This document shows, piece after piece, positions 1 to 7,319 of a stretch of DNA of 9,034 nt. Position 1 is the first letter of the stretch. The number at the start of each line of letters is the position of its first letter. The notes beneath the pieces are model-generated. The model was not told the origin of the DNA. It made no database searches and worked only from the letters and a program-made list of their open reading frames with translations. The translations under genes were made by a program, and so were the position numbers. The stretch is taken from contig JANMMM010000205.1 of NCBI GenBank assembly GCA_031373225.1, positions 1 to 9,034 on the forward strand, given 5' to 3'. Source of the stretch: JANOYJ01 sp031373225. GTDB lineage: Bacteria; Pseudomonadota; Alphaproteobacteria; Rhizobiales; Rhizobiaceae.

Positions 1-985
1 GGGCAAGCCCTGGAATATCGTCCTGGCGGTCGCGCAGCGGCGGCACAAAAATCGGGAAAACATTCAAACGGTAGTAAAGATCTTCACGGAAACGGCCTTC
101 CTTGACCAGATCCAACAGGTTCCGGTGCGTCGCCGAAATCAGCCTGATATCGACTTTGACCGTCTTGCGCCCGCCGACCGGATCGACCTCGCCTTCCTGA
201 ATGGCGCGCAGCAGCTTGACCTGCGCATCCAAGGGCAGGTCGCCGATTTCATCAAGGAACAGCGTGCCGCCGTCCGCCTCGACAAATTTGCCGAGATGCT
301 TGTCCACGGCCCCTGTGAACGAGCCTTTTTCGTGGCCGAACAGAACGCTCTCCACGAGGTTTTCGGGGATCGCGCCGCAATTGACCGTGATGAACGGCTT
401 GCCGCGCCGCTTGCTGGAGCCTTGGATGGCGCGGGCGATGATTTCTTTGCCAACGCCTGATTCGCCTTCGATGATGATCGGAATATTCGACTGGCTGGCC
501 TTTTCGCCAAGCCGCAGCACCCTGTCCATCGACGGGCTCTGGGTAACAATGTCGCTGAAGTTCAACAGTCCGGACGCCGAGCGCTTGATACGCTGCACTT
601 CGCCTTCCAGCGCCTCGACTTTCAAGGCGTTGTTAATTGAGACCAGCAGCCGCTCCGGCGAAACCGGCTTGACGACAAAATCAAATGCCCCGGCGCGCAT
701 GGCCGAAATGACGGTGTCAATGCCGCCCTGCCCTGTCTGCACGATCACCGGCGCCTGAATGCCGCGCTCGCGCATTTTGGCGAGCACCGTCATTCCGTCA
801 ATGTCGGGCATGACAAGATCGAGAATGACAACGCTGATTCCGGATGGCGCTGCCGCCTCAAGCGCATTCAGCGCCGCCGCGCCGCCGTCTGCCATGACGG
901 GATCAAACCCCATGCGCGTGACCGCAGCTTCCAGCAGCCGCCGCTGCACGGGTTCATCGTCTACAATGAGAATGCGTTTCGGCAT
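1..985 (-). CDS. Sigma-54-dependent response regulator (NtrC family), 3' end cut by window edge
   Basis: The reading frame is open from an ATG at 985-983 down to base 1, giving 328 residues without the C-terminus. Residues 1-120 are a receiver domain: acidic pair D9/D10, phosphoacceptor D56 in LDLVMPDIDG, T84 and K106 (VVKPV). Residues 145-328 are an AAA+ sigma-54 activator domain: Walker A GESGVGKE at 173-180, a GSFTGA loop at 220-225 (family consensus GAFTGA), Walker B LFLDEIG at 241-247, then the arginine-rich GRFREDLYYRLN segment. A phosphorylated regulator of this class oligomerises and uses ATP hydrolysis to open sigma-54 RNA polymerase promoters. The Fis-type DNA-binding domain expected at the C-terminus lies outside the window. 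No histidine kinase gene is visible beside it, so signal and regulon are unknown. It is transcribed divergently from pepF. Class is certain; the individual member is not identified. Confidence 0.96.
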   Translation of the reverse strand, partial: MPKRILIVDDEPVQRRLLEAAVTRMGFDPVMADGGAAALNALEAAAPSGISVVILDLVMPDIDGMTVLAKMRERGIQAPVIVQTGQGGIDTVISAMRAGAFDFVVKPVSPERLLVSINNALKVEALEGEVQRIKRSASGLLNFSDIVTQSPSMDRVLRLGEKASQSNIPIIIEGESGVGKEIIARAIQGSSKRRGKPFITVNCGAIPENLVESVLFGHEKGSFTGAVDKHLGKFVEADGGTLFLDEIGDLPLDAQVKLLRAIQEGEVDPVGGRKTVKVDIRLISATHRNLLDLVKEGRFREDLYYRLNVFPIFVPPLRDRQDDIPGLA

Positions 986-1139
986 TTTATTCCGTTTGTG
1001 ATTTCACGTCTTCCCCAACCCTGCCAGACAGAGCTAAACAACGGCTCAATGAAGCAGGTAAACTGTCTGTTATGCAAGCGGCGGCGCAGCAGGCGGCCGG
1101 GCGGAATTGAACTGATAGCAATTGAGAGCCGGGATATTC
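986..1139. other. Divergent intergenic region between response regulator and pepF
   Basis: These 154 bases separate two divergent starts, so promoters for both genes should lie here. I found no convincing -35/-10 pair on either strand and no sigma-54 site with its GG/GC core. A 7-bp inverted repeat, CAGACAG at 1025-1031 and CTGTCTG at 1063-1069, has a 31-base spacing and could be a binding site, but an arm that short may be chance. Confidence 0.4.
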
Positions 1140-3029
1140 ATGCGCAGCTCATATAAGCAAAATTCTAATGTATCAATAAGCTTTTCGACGGATAATGTCG
1201 CTGGCGGCGCGGTTTCCATCGGCAATCTGCCTGCATGGAACCTCGCCGACCTCTATTCAGGCATTGAATCCCCCGCCTATGCGGGCGACTGCGCAAAGGC
1301 TGCGGAGGACGCGGAGGCCTTTGAGGCGCGCTGGCAGGGCAGACTCGCCGCAGAGGCCGCCAAGCCGGGCGGCGGCGGCCTTGCGGAGGCGCTCATCGGG
1401 TTTGAAGGGTTGGAAGAGCTTGTCGGGCGTGTCATGTCATTTGCCGGCCTTTGCTTCTTCTCCAACACGTCCGACCCGGCGCTGGCGAAATTTTACGGCG
1501 ACGCGCAGGAGAAAATGACCGGGGTGGGTTCGCGCCTTTTGTTCTTCACGCTGGAGCTGAACAAGCTTGAAGACAGCGCCGTTGACGCGGCAATAGCCGC
1601 CAATCCGGCGCTCGCCAAATATCGGCCTTGGATTGAGGACCTGCGCAAGGCCAAGCCGCATCAGCTGGAAGACAAGGTGGAGAAACTTTTCCTCGAACAG
1701 TCGGTCGCCGGCCGCGCCGCCTGGAACCGGCTGTTTGACGAAACAATGACTGCGCTTCGCTTCAATGTCGGCGGCGAGGACCTGGCGCTGGAGGCGGCGC
1801 TGAACCTGCTGCAGGACGCCAATCCCTCAAAGCGCAAGGCGGCTTCCAACGCGCTCGCCAAGACGCTCGGCGCGAACCTGCGCCTGTTCACCCAGATCAC
1901 CAACACGCTGGCCAAAGACAAGGAAATATCCGACCGCTGGCACTATTTCGACGACATCGCCGACAGCCGCCATCTCGATAACCGCATCGAGCGCGCCGTG
2001 GTCGACGCGCTGACGCAGGCCGTCACGTCCGCCTATCCGCGCCTTTCGCACCGCTATTATGCGATGAAGGCCAAGTGGCTCGGCATGGAGAAGCTGAACA
2101 CATGGGACCGCAACGCGCCGCTGCCGGAAACGCCCAAGGCTGAAATTCCATGGGCGGACGCAAAGGATATCGTGCTCAGCGCCTATCGCGGCTTTTCCCC
2201 GCAAATGTCGGATACTGCGAAACAGTTCTTCGACAAAAACTGGATCGACGCGCAGGCCCGCCCCGGCAAGTCCCCCGGCGCCTTCGCCCACCCGACCGTG
2301 CCTTCCGTCCACCCCTATGTGCTGATCAACTATATGGGCAAGCCGCGCGATGTCATGACGCTGGCGCATGAACTTGGGCATGGCGTGCATCAGGTTCTAG
2401 CCGGAAAGCAGGGCCCGCTACTCAGCCAGACTCCGCTGACGCTGGCCGAAACGGCGTCGGTCTTCGGCGAAATGCTGACCTTCCGCCACCTTCTCGCCAA
2501 AACCGGCGACAAGCGTGAACGCAAGGCGATGCTGGCGCAAAAGGTCGAGGACATGATCAACACGGTCGTGCGCCAGATTGCTTTTTACCAGTTCGAGCGC
2601 AAGCTGCATGAGGCGCGGCGCAAGGCCGAGCTGACATCCGACGAGATCGGCGCGCTGTGGCTGTCTGTGCAGGCCGAAAGCCTCGGCCCCTCGATCCGGA
2701 TTGGCGAAGGCTATGAGACATTCTGGACCTACATCCCGCATTTCATCCACTCGCCGTTCTACGTTTACGCCTATGCGTTCGGCGACTGTCTGGTGAATTC
2801 GCTCTACGCCGTTTATCAGCAGAATCCGGACGGCTTTCAGGAGAAATATTTCACCATGCTGGAGGCGGGCGGCACAAAACATCATTCCGAGCTGCTCGCT
2901 CCGTTCGGCCTCGACGCCTCCGATCCGGGCTTCTGGGCAAAGGGACTGTCCGTCATCGAAGGTCTGATTGACGAATTAGAGGCGCTCGACCGGGAAATCG
3001 CCAAGGACGCTGCCAAGGGCCCCGCTTGA
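1140..3029 (+). CDS. pepF: Oligoendopeptidase F, M3 family zinc metallopeptidase
   Basis: A cytoplasmic zinc endopeptidase that degrades oligopeptides of moderate length. With the ATG at 1140 the product has 629 residues, slightly longer than usual for the PepF/M3B group. The zinc site is visible: HELGH with H410, E411 and H414, and the third ligand probably E437 in LAETASVFGE. The C-terminal block FWTYIPHFIHSPFYVYAYAF is typical of the family's substrate-cleft tyrosine/histidine region. An in-frame TTG lies 18 bases upstream at 1122, but the ATG is preferred and a CGGGA stretch precedes it at 1130-1134. The first 35 or so residues, before NLPAWNLADLY, look poorly conserved. The stop codon overlaps the pabB start by four bases, so the two are probably co-transcribed although their functions are unrelated. 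Identification is secure; the exact start is moderately so. Confidence 0.95.
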   Translation: MRSSYKQNSNVSISFSTDNVAGGAVSIGNLPAWNLADLYSGIESPAYAGDCAKAAEDAEAFEARWQGRLAAEAAKPGGGGLAEALIGFEGLEELVGRVMSFAGLCFFSNTSDPALAKFYGDAQEKMTGVGSRLLFFTLELNKLEDSAVDAAIAANPALAKYRPWIEDLRKAKPHQLEDKVEKLFLEQSVAGRAAWNRLFDETMTALRFNVGGEDLALEAALNLLQDANPSKRKAASNALAKTLGANLRLFTQITNTLAKDKEISDRWHYFDDIADSRHLDNRIERAVVDALTQAVTSAYPRLSHRYYAMKAKWLGMEKLNTWDRNAPLPETPKAEIPWADAKDIVLSAYRGFSPQMSDTAKQFFDKNWIDAQARPGKSPGAFAHPTVPSVHPYVLINYMGKPRDVMTLAHELGHGVHQVLAGKQGPLLSQTPLTLAETASVFGEMLTFRHLLAKTGDKRERKAMLAQKVEDMINTVVRQIAFYQFERKLHEARRKAELTSDEIGALWLSVQAESLGPSIRIGEGYETFWTYIPHFIHSPFYVYAYAFGDCLVNSLYAVYQQNPDGFQEKYFTMLEAGGTKHHSELLAPFGLDASDPGFWAKGLSVIEGLIDELEALDREIAKDAAKGPA

Positions 3030-4225
3030 CCAATCCGCCGCTGCAAGAGCCATTCATCCTGTTCCGCGACGACTTTGCGCGCCGCGAAATGCTGTTTGCG
3101 CAGCCACAGGAACTGCTGTTGGCGGAGACTCTGGTCGAGCTTGAAGCGGTTTTTGAGAAGATCGAGGCGGCGCGGGCGGCGGGAAAGTGGCTTGCAGGAT
3201 ATTTTTCCTATGAAGCCGGAGCGCTGTTTGAGCCAAAGCTTGCCGCATCGCTTTTGAGCGACAGGCGCATTCCGTTGTGCGCCATAGGCGTGTTCGGCGC
3301 GCCGAAAATACGCAAGGCAAAGTCCGGAGCGGCTGCGCCGGACTGGCTTCTTCAAGAGCCAAAAGCAGCTTGGTCATTCCATGAGTACGAGACGCGCTTC
3401 GCCCGCGTGCATCAGCACTTGCGCGAGGGCGACTGTTATCAGGCCAACCTGACATTTCCCGTCACCGCAAAGTGGCAGGGCGATCCCGCCGTGATCTTTG
3501 ACGAGCTTGCGGTGCGCCAGCCAGTCCACCACAGCGCCTTCCTCAACTTTTCCGACACGAAAATCCTTTCCCGCTCGCCCGAGCTTTTCTTCAAAACCGA
3601 CCGCGAAGGCTGGATCGAGTCTCTGCCGATGAAAGGCACCGCGCGGCGCGGCAGGACGCCGGCTTCCGACAAAGCTCAGAAACGCTTCCTTGCGAGCGAT
3701 CCAAAAAACCAGTCTGAAAACCGCATGATCGTCGATCTCCTGCGCAACGACATTTCGCGCATCAGCGAGGTCGGCACCCTGTCGGTGCCCAAGCTGTTCA
3801 AGATCGAAACCTATGCGACGCTGCACCAGATGGTGAGTCTCGTGCGCGCCAAACTGCTGCCCGGCCTGACAGTCCGCGACATTTTCGCCGCCCTCTTCCC
3901 CTGCGGCTCCATCACCGGCGCGCCGAAGCTGAGCGCCATGCGGATACTCCAATCATTGGAACAAAAGCCGCGCGATATCTATTGCGGCTCCATCGGCTGG
4001 ATCGCGCCGGACGGACGGATGCAGTTCAACGTCGCCATCCGCACGCTGACGCTTTATCCCGAAGGCGAGGCGGTCTTTAATGTCGGCGGCGGCGTGGTGT
4101 TCGATTCGACCGCCGAAGAGGAATATGCCGAATGCCTGCTGAAAGCCCGCTTCGCGCTGGGAGACCAAAAGATTTTGGGCCGTCCGGCAGATTTCGCCGC
4201 GCGCCAAATGCCGCTGATTGAATAA
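3026..4225 (+). CDS. pabB: Aminodeoxychorismate synthase component I
   Basis: Converts chorismate plus ammonia (supplied by a PabA glutaminase) to 4-amino-4-deoxychorismate, the branch to p-aminobenzoate and folate. The 399 residues carry the chorismate-binding motifs in order: PMKGT with Lys203 (the PIKGT lysine that separates PabB from anthranilate synthase), ENRMIVDLLRND, GSITGAPK at 294-301 and GGGVVFDSTAEEEY near the C-terminus. The N-terminal block FILFRDDFARREMLF is typical of short PabB proteins, about 50 residues shorter than the E. coli enzyme. The start is TTG at 3026, overlapping the pepF stop (TTGA), with AAGGG at 3015-3019 spaced six bases ahead. The next in-frame ATG (3089) would remove conserved sequence. 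No pabA or pabC is present in the window. The TAA stop sits in the left arm of the inverted repeat ahead of the toxin-antitoxin module. Confidence 0.94.
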   Translation: MTNPPLQEPFILFRDDFARREMLFAQPQELLLAETLVELEAVFEKIEAARAAGKWLAGYFSYEAGALFEPKLAASLLSDRRIPLCAIGVFGAPKIRKAKSGAAAPDWLLQEPKAAWSFHEYETRFARVHQHLREGDCYQANLTFPVTAKWQGDPAVIFDELAVRQPVHHSAFLNFSDTKILSRSPELFFKTDREGWIESLPMKGTARRGRTPASDKAQKRFLASDPKNQSENRMIVDLLRNDISRISEVGTLSVPKLFKIETYATLHQMVSLVRAKLLPGLTVRDIFAALFPCGSITGAPKLSAMRILQSLEQKPRDIYCGSIGWIAPDGRMQFNVAIRTLTLYPEGEAVFNVGGGVVFDSTAEEEYAECLLKARFALGDQKILGRPADFAARQMPLIE

Positions 4226-4250
4226 CAGACTTTGACAATCTCTGTTATTC
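4220..4250 (+). promoter_or_regulatory. Probable promoter/operator of the parDE module
   Basis: A perfect 10-bp inverted repeat, GAATAACAGA at 4220-4229 and TCTGTTATTC at 4241-4250, encloses an 11-base loop containing TTGACA (4232-4237), a full -35 consensus. With a 16-base spacer the -10 would be TAGTCT at 4254-4259, a weak match that keeps the three most conserved positions. ParD antitoxins commonly repress their own operon by binding such palindromes over the promoter. The left arm includes the pabB stop codon. The AT-rich stem with no following T-run argues against a terminator. Confidence 0.6.
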
Positions 4251-4286
4251 CATTAGTCTTGGGAAATCTGCTTCAGGATCATCGCC

Positions 4287-4538
4287 ATGAACATTTCCCT
4301 CACCAAAGAACTGGAAGACTATGTCGCAGCCCAGCTGAAAACCGGCCATTACGGTTCCGCCAGTGAAGTCATCCGCGAGGCGCTGAGGACTAAAATCAAG
4401 GAAGAGCGGCGGGCGCTGCTGAACGAGCGCGTTGAAAAGAGCGACGGGCAGATCGCGCGCGGCGAGGTGATCGTAGCGGATGAGGCCTACTTTGAAGGCA
4501 AAAAGAAGATGATCCGCGACAGATACATGCGCGGATGA
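4287..4538 (+). CDS. parD: ParD-family antitoxin, ribbon-helix-helix
   Basis: This is an 83-residue antitoxin of a type II toxin-antitoxin pair. Residues 1-45 have the ribbon-helix-helix pattern: the short strand MNISLTKEL used for DNA binding, then two helices including HYGSASEVIREALR, which is characteristic of ParD/CC2985-type proteins. The charged C-terminal half (residues 46-83) is where family members wrap around and neutralise the toxin. The ATG at 4287 has AGGA at 4275-4278, eight bases ahead. Its stop overlaps the toxin start as ATGA, the usual arrangement for coupled translation. Expected regulation is autorepression through the palindrome at 4220-4250, alone or in complex with the toxin. 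The symbol is assigned by family, not by proven orthology. Confidence 0.88.
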   Translation: MNISLTKELEDYVAAQLKTGHYGSASEVIREALRTKIKEERRALLNERVEKSDGQIARGEVIVADEAYFEGKKKMIRDRYMRG

Positions 4539-4837
4539 TGGCATACTCGGTCAAATTTTCAGAAAGCGCCGACGCTGATTTTGACAGCATTCTGCATTTC
4601 ATCGCGCAGGACAATCCACTGCGCGCCATATCGTTTGTCGATGAGCTTCGGCAAAGTGCGGAAGAAGCGCTGTCAATATTTCCAAACGCCGGCAAACCAT
4701 TCGGTTCGGCGAGAATGCTGTCCTTCGGAAACTATGTCATCCTCTACCGCGTCGATGACGCCGCCAGAACCGTCACCATCATCCTCGTCACCGAGGGCCA
4801 CCGCGACTGGCAGGAACTCTTGGAAGACCGGCTTTGA
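4535..4837 (+). CDS. parE: ParE/RelE-family toxin
   Basis: The product has 100 residues and the ParE/RelE toxin fold pattern: N-terminal strand YSVKFSESA, helices with DSILHFIAQDNPLRAISFVD (the ParE-type segment), then the strand pair around FGNYVILYRVDD and TVTIILVTEGHRDW. ParE toxins studied so far target DNA gyrase while RelE relatives cut ribosome-bound mRNA; the IAQDNP segment and the ParD partner favour the ParE branch, but the target is inference. Translation starts at ATG 4535 or the adjacent ATG 4538; both lie at the antitoxin stop codon, with no good ribosome site of their own, so coupling to parD is expected. The toxin stop in turn overlaps the TTG start of the downstream DUF3445 gene. 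No truncation or frameshift is visible. Confidence 0.87.
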   Translation: MMAYSVKFSESADADFDSILHFIAQDNPLRAISFVDELRQSAEEALSIFPNAGKPFGSARMLSFGNYVILYRVDDAARTVTIILVTEGHRDWQELLEDRL

Positions 4838-5703
4838 GCTTTTCCCACACTCCTTATGACGGCTCGTCCAGCCCGTTCGCCATCGGCCTGACGCCGCTAG
4901 ACATGGCGGAATGGATTGAGACCGATGCTGCGCTGGAGGCCTATCTCCGGGAAAAAGACCGGCTGCGCGCCGCCCATCCCGATATTGTCTTTGCCGAGGG
5001 AGCCGAGACCCTCGCATCGCAGGAAGAAGTTCTGAAAGACCTTGTTTCATGGCTTCTTGAAAACCGTCCTGGAATCTACAGCGCCGCAGGCAATGACATT
5101 TCCATTGCCGGAACAGGCCGCCGCATCCGCCTCGACGCCCCCTCCCCGCCGCTGCTGACCGCCGCCAAGCTCGTGCAGGAAGACCTCGTCCTCATGCGCA
5201 AAGGCGAAGCGGGCTGGCGGCTCGCGGCGGCGTCGCTCTCCTTCCCCTCCTCCTGGTCGCTGCGGGAAAAGTTTGGCCGCGCCATGCACGAAATCCATGC
5301 GCCTGTTCCCGGCTTTGGCACCGGCACGCGCAACGCCGGGCTAATTGAACGGATGTTTGATAATCTTAAACCCTGGCATCCGGTGAAGCGCTTCAACTGG
5401 TCGGTCTACACCGATGATGCGCTTTATCATCCCGCCTCCTCCGGCGAGCGCGATGTGCGCCCCGAGCATGCCTTCCTGCGTGTCGAGCGGCAGACGCTGC
5501 GCAAAATGCCGGTTTCCGGCGATATTCTCTTCACGATCCGTATTCACCTCGACCCGTTGCTGGCGCTGCAAAATCTGCCGGGCGCCCATGAGCTGGCCGC
5601 CTCGCTCGCCGCCCAGCTCATGGCGCTGGATGAGGCGCAGCTGGCCTATAAGGGCCTTGCGGCAAACCGCAATTTGCTTATTGAACGCTTGAAATCGCTC
5701 TGA
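4834..5703 (+). CDS. DUF3445 protein, haem-dependent oxidative N-demethylase alpha-like
   Basis: The 289 residues match the DUF3445/HODM-alpha family. Visible family blocks are HTPYDGSSSPFAIGLTPLD near the N-terminus, LVQEDLVLM (113-121), RFNWSVYTDDALYHP (186-200) and the run from LRVERQTL to TIRIHLDPL (215-242). The characterised HODM enzyme removes methyl groups from dimethylamine-like substrates using haem and a flavin reductase partner; here no partner gene is adjacent, so the substrate is unknown. No signal peptide or membrane segment is seen, so it is probably cytoplasmic. The start is TTG at 4834, overlapping the parE stop (TTGA), with GGAAG at 4822-4826 seven bases ahead. The next ATG, at 4902, would delete the conserved N-terminus. 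Family membership is likely; the enzymatic role is inference. Confidence 0.82.
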   Translation: MSFSHTPYDGSSSPFAIGLTPLDMAEWIETDAALEAYLREKDRLRAAHPDIVFAEGAETLASQEEVLKDLVSWLLENRPGIYSAAGNDISIAGTGRRIRLDAPSPPLLTAAKLVQEDLVLMRKGEAGWRLAAASLSFPSSWSLREKFGRAMHEIHAPVPGFGTGTRNAGLIERMFDNLKPWHPVKRFNWSVYTDDALYHPASSGERDVRPEHAFLRVERQTLRKMPVSGDILFTIRIHLDPLLALQNLPGAHELAASLAAQLMALDEAQLAYKGLAANRNLLIERLKSL

Positions 5704-5704
5704 A

Positions 5705-5733
5705 CTTGCTCATTTTGACCTGACACCCTATGG
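5705..5733 (+). promoter_or_regulatory. Candidate hss promoter
   Basis: CTTGCT at 5705-5710 and CTATGG at 5728-5733 are 17 bases apart and resemble the alphaproteobacterial housekeeping pattern CTTGAC-N17-CTATAT, with four matches in each box. It would give a leader of about 50 bases before the hss start. The evidence is by eye only and the match is modest. Confidence 0.3.
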
Positions 5734-5789
5734 TCCCGAGCTGCCGCGCGCCAAGCGCCGCATGTGTTGCGTCAGAACGGGGTTTGTAA

Positions 5790-7235
5790 TTGGAAGCATC
5801 AAAATGGCCAGTCTACGGCAAAATCACCGGCCCGGTCGTGATGATCGGCTTTGGCTCCATCGGCCGGGGCACGCTGCCGCTTCTGGAGCGCCATTTTGAT
5901 TTTGACCGCTCGCGCCTGACAATTGTTGATCCGAAAGCCGAAAACCGCGAAATCCTCAAACAGCGCGGCTTTGCCTTCAAAAAGCGGGCGTTGACGCTGA
6001 AGAACTACCGCAAAATCCTGACGCCGCTGCTGACAAAGGGCGCAGGTCAGGGCTTTTGCATCAACCTGTCGGTCGACACATCCTCGCTCGACATCATGAA
6101 GCTCTGCCGCGAGCTCGGCGTCTTGTACATCGACACTGTGATCGAGCCGTGGCTCGGCTTTTATTACGACGAGAAAAAGAGCAACGCCGCCCGCACCAAC
6201 TACGCCCTGCGCGAAGCCATGCTTGCCGAAAAGCAGCGCAGCCCCGGCGGAACCACCGCCATTCACTGCTCCGGCGCCAATCCGGGCATGGTGTCGTGGT
6301 TTGTCAAACAGGCGCTGCTCGACATCGCCAAGGATACCAAGCTGAAATTCACCGAGCCGAAATACAATGACCGCGACGGCTGGGCCAAGCTGATGAAGAA
6401 GCTCGGCGTCAAGGGCATCCACGTCGCCGAACGAGACACACAGCGCGCCAAGGACCCGAAGCCGCTGAAGACATTCTGGAACACCTGGTCGGTCGAGGGC
6501 CTTTTATCGGAGAGCTTGCAGCCCGCAGAATTAGGCTGGGGCACGCATGAAAAATGGATGCCGAAAAACGCCAAACGCCACAAGCAGGGAACCCAGGCGT
6601 CCATCTATCTTAACCAGCCGGGCGGCAACACGCGGGTGCGCACCTGGTGCCCGACGCCGGGGCCGCAATATGGCCTGCTCGTCACCCACAATGAGGCGAT
6701 ATCGATCTCGGACTATTACACTGTGCGCGGCGCGGACGGCGAGGCGGTCTACCGCCCGACCTGCCACTATGCCTACCATCCCTGCAATGTCGCGATCCTG
6801 TCGATGGACGAGCTGTTCGGCGCCGGCGGCAAGATCCCGAAGCGCCTGCATGTGCTGGAGGAGCACGAAATCCTCGACGGCGGCGACGAGCTGGGCGTGC
6901 TCATCTACGGCCACAAGAAAAACGCCTACTGGTACGGCTCACACCTCAACATTGAAGACGCGCGGCGCCTTGCCCCCTACCAGAACGCCACGGGACTGCA
7001 GGTCACTTCAGCGGTGCTCGCCGGCATGGTTTGGGCGCTTGAGAATCCGGAATCCGGCATAGTCGAAACCGATGAAATTGACTTCAAGCGCTGTCTTGCG
7101 GTGCAGCGCCCCTATCTCGGCAATCTCAAGGGCAAATACACCGACTGGCATCCGATGAAGGACCGCCTCTCCATGTTCCCCCGCGACGGCGACCCGAAGG
7201 ACCCGTGGCAGTTCCGCAATGTTTTGGTTCATTAG
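5790..7235 (+). CDS. hss: Homospermidine synthase
   Basis: An NAD-dependent cytosolic enzyme that joins two putrescines (or putrescine with spermidine as aminobutyl donor) into sym-homospermidine, the main long polyamine of many rhizobia. The 481 residues match the length of the bacterial type (about 477). The Rossmann dinucleotide motif GFGSIGRG lies at 20-27 after PVVMIG. Further family blocks are SVDTSS (94-99), DTVIEPWLGFYYD (115-127), HCSGANPGMVSWF (159-171) and NTWSVEG (231-237). Trp233 there is the likely counterpart of the substrate-contacting tryptophan of the Blastochloris enzyme, pending alignment. An in-frame TAA lies immediately before the TTG at 5790, so the frame cannot begin earlier, and the next ATG is inside the Rossmann motif; TTG is therefore the start, with a GGGG stretch seven bases ahead. 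It probably has its own promoter in the 86-base gap. Confidence 0.96.
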   Translation: MEASKWPVYGKITGPVVMIGFGSIGRGTLPLLERHFDFDRSRLTIVDPKAENREILKQRGFAFKKRALTLKNYRKILTPLLTKGAGQGFCINLSVDTSSLDIMKLCRELGVLYIDTVIEPWLGFYYDEKKSNAARTNYALREAMLAEKQRSPGGTTAIHCSGANPGMVSWFVKQALLDIAKDTKLKFTEPKYNDRDGWAKLMKKLGVKGIHVAERDTQRAKDPKPLKTFWNTWSVEGLLSESLQPAELGWGTHEKWMPKNAKRHKQGTQASIYLNQPGGNTRVRTWCPTPGPQYGLLVTHNEAISISDYYTVRGADGEAVYRPTCHYAYHPCNVAILSMDELFGAGGKIPKRLHVLEEHEILDGGDELGVLIYGHKKNAYWYGSHLNIEDARRLAPYQNATGLQVTSAVLAGMVWALENPESGIVETDEIDFKRCLAVQRPYLGNLKGKYTDWHPMKDRLSMFPRDGDPKDPWQFRNVLVH

Positions 7236-7319
7236 CTGGAAGGATGATAGCCAGAGCCTTGCTTTCGCCGCGAATTTTGTATTCCCTGCGACTCAGGGAT
7301 GGACAAGCGAGTGGGAAAA
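7236..7319 (+). other. hss-omp10 intergenic region with small inverted repeat
   Basis: In this 84-base gap, CTTGCT at 7258-7263 and TATTCC at 7280-7285 are 16 bases apart and form a weak promoter candidate. A 6-bp stem, TCCCTG at 7283-7288 with CAGGGA at 7294-7299, has a 5-base loop and ends about 20 bases before the chosen omp10 start. It lacks a T-run and is therefore not a clear terminator. Confidence 0.3.

Noticed and set aside
201..758. Plus-strand open frame of 185 codons at the left end
   Set aside because: It lies fully opposite the response regulator, whose receiver and AAA+ motifs are unmistakable; its serine- and arginine-rich translation looks like a shadow.
986..1060. Sigma-54 promoter upstream of the response regulator
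   Set aside because: A TGGCAG stretch on the minus strand is present, but the required GC element at the right spacing is not.
1122..1139. Upstream TTG start for pepF
   Set aside because: An ATG in the same frame follows 18 bases later, and the extra six residues show no family similarity.
1827..2390. Minus-strand open frame of 187 codons inside pepF
   Set aside because: Antisense to the conserved M3 peptidase, including part of its zinc-site region; no recognisable domain.
3374..3952. Minus-strand open frame of 192 codons inside pabB
   Set aside because: Antisense to the chorismate-binding domain; no independent support.
4220..4250. Rho-independent terminator after pabB
   Set aside because: The stem is AT-rich, the loop is 11 bases, and no T-run follows; an operator around TTGACA fits better.
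7299..7319. Earlier ATG for the omp10-like gene
   Set aside because: It would put seven charged or neutral residues ahead of a complete lipoprotein signal peptide, make the protein longer than the family, and lacks a spaced ribosome site.
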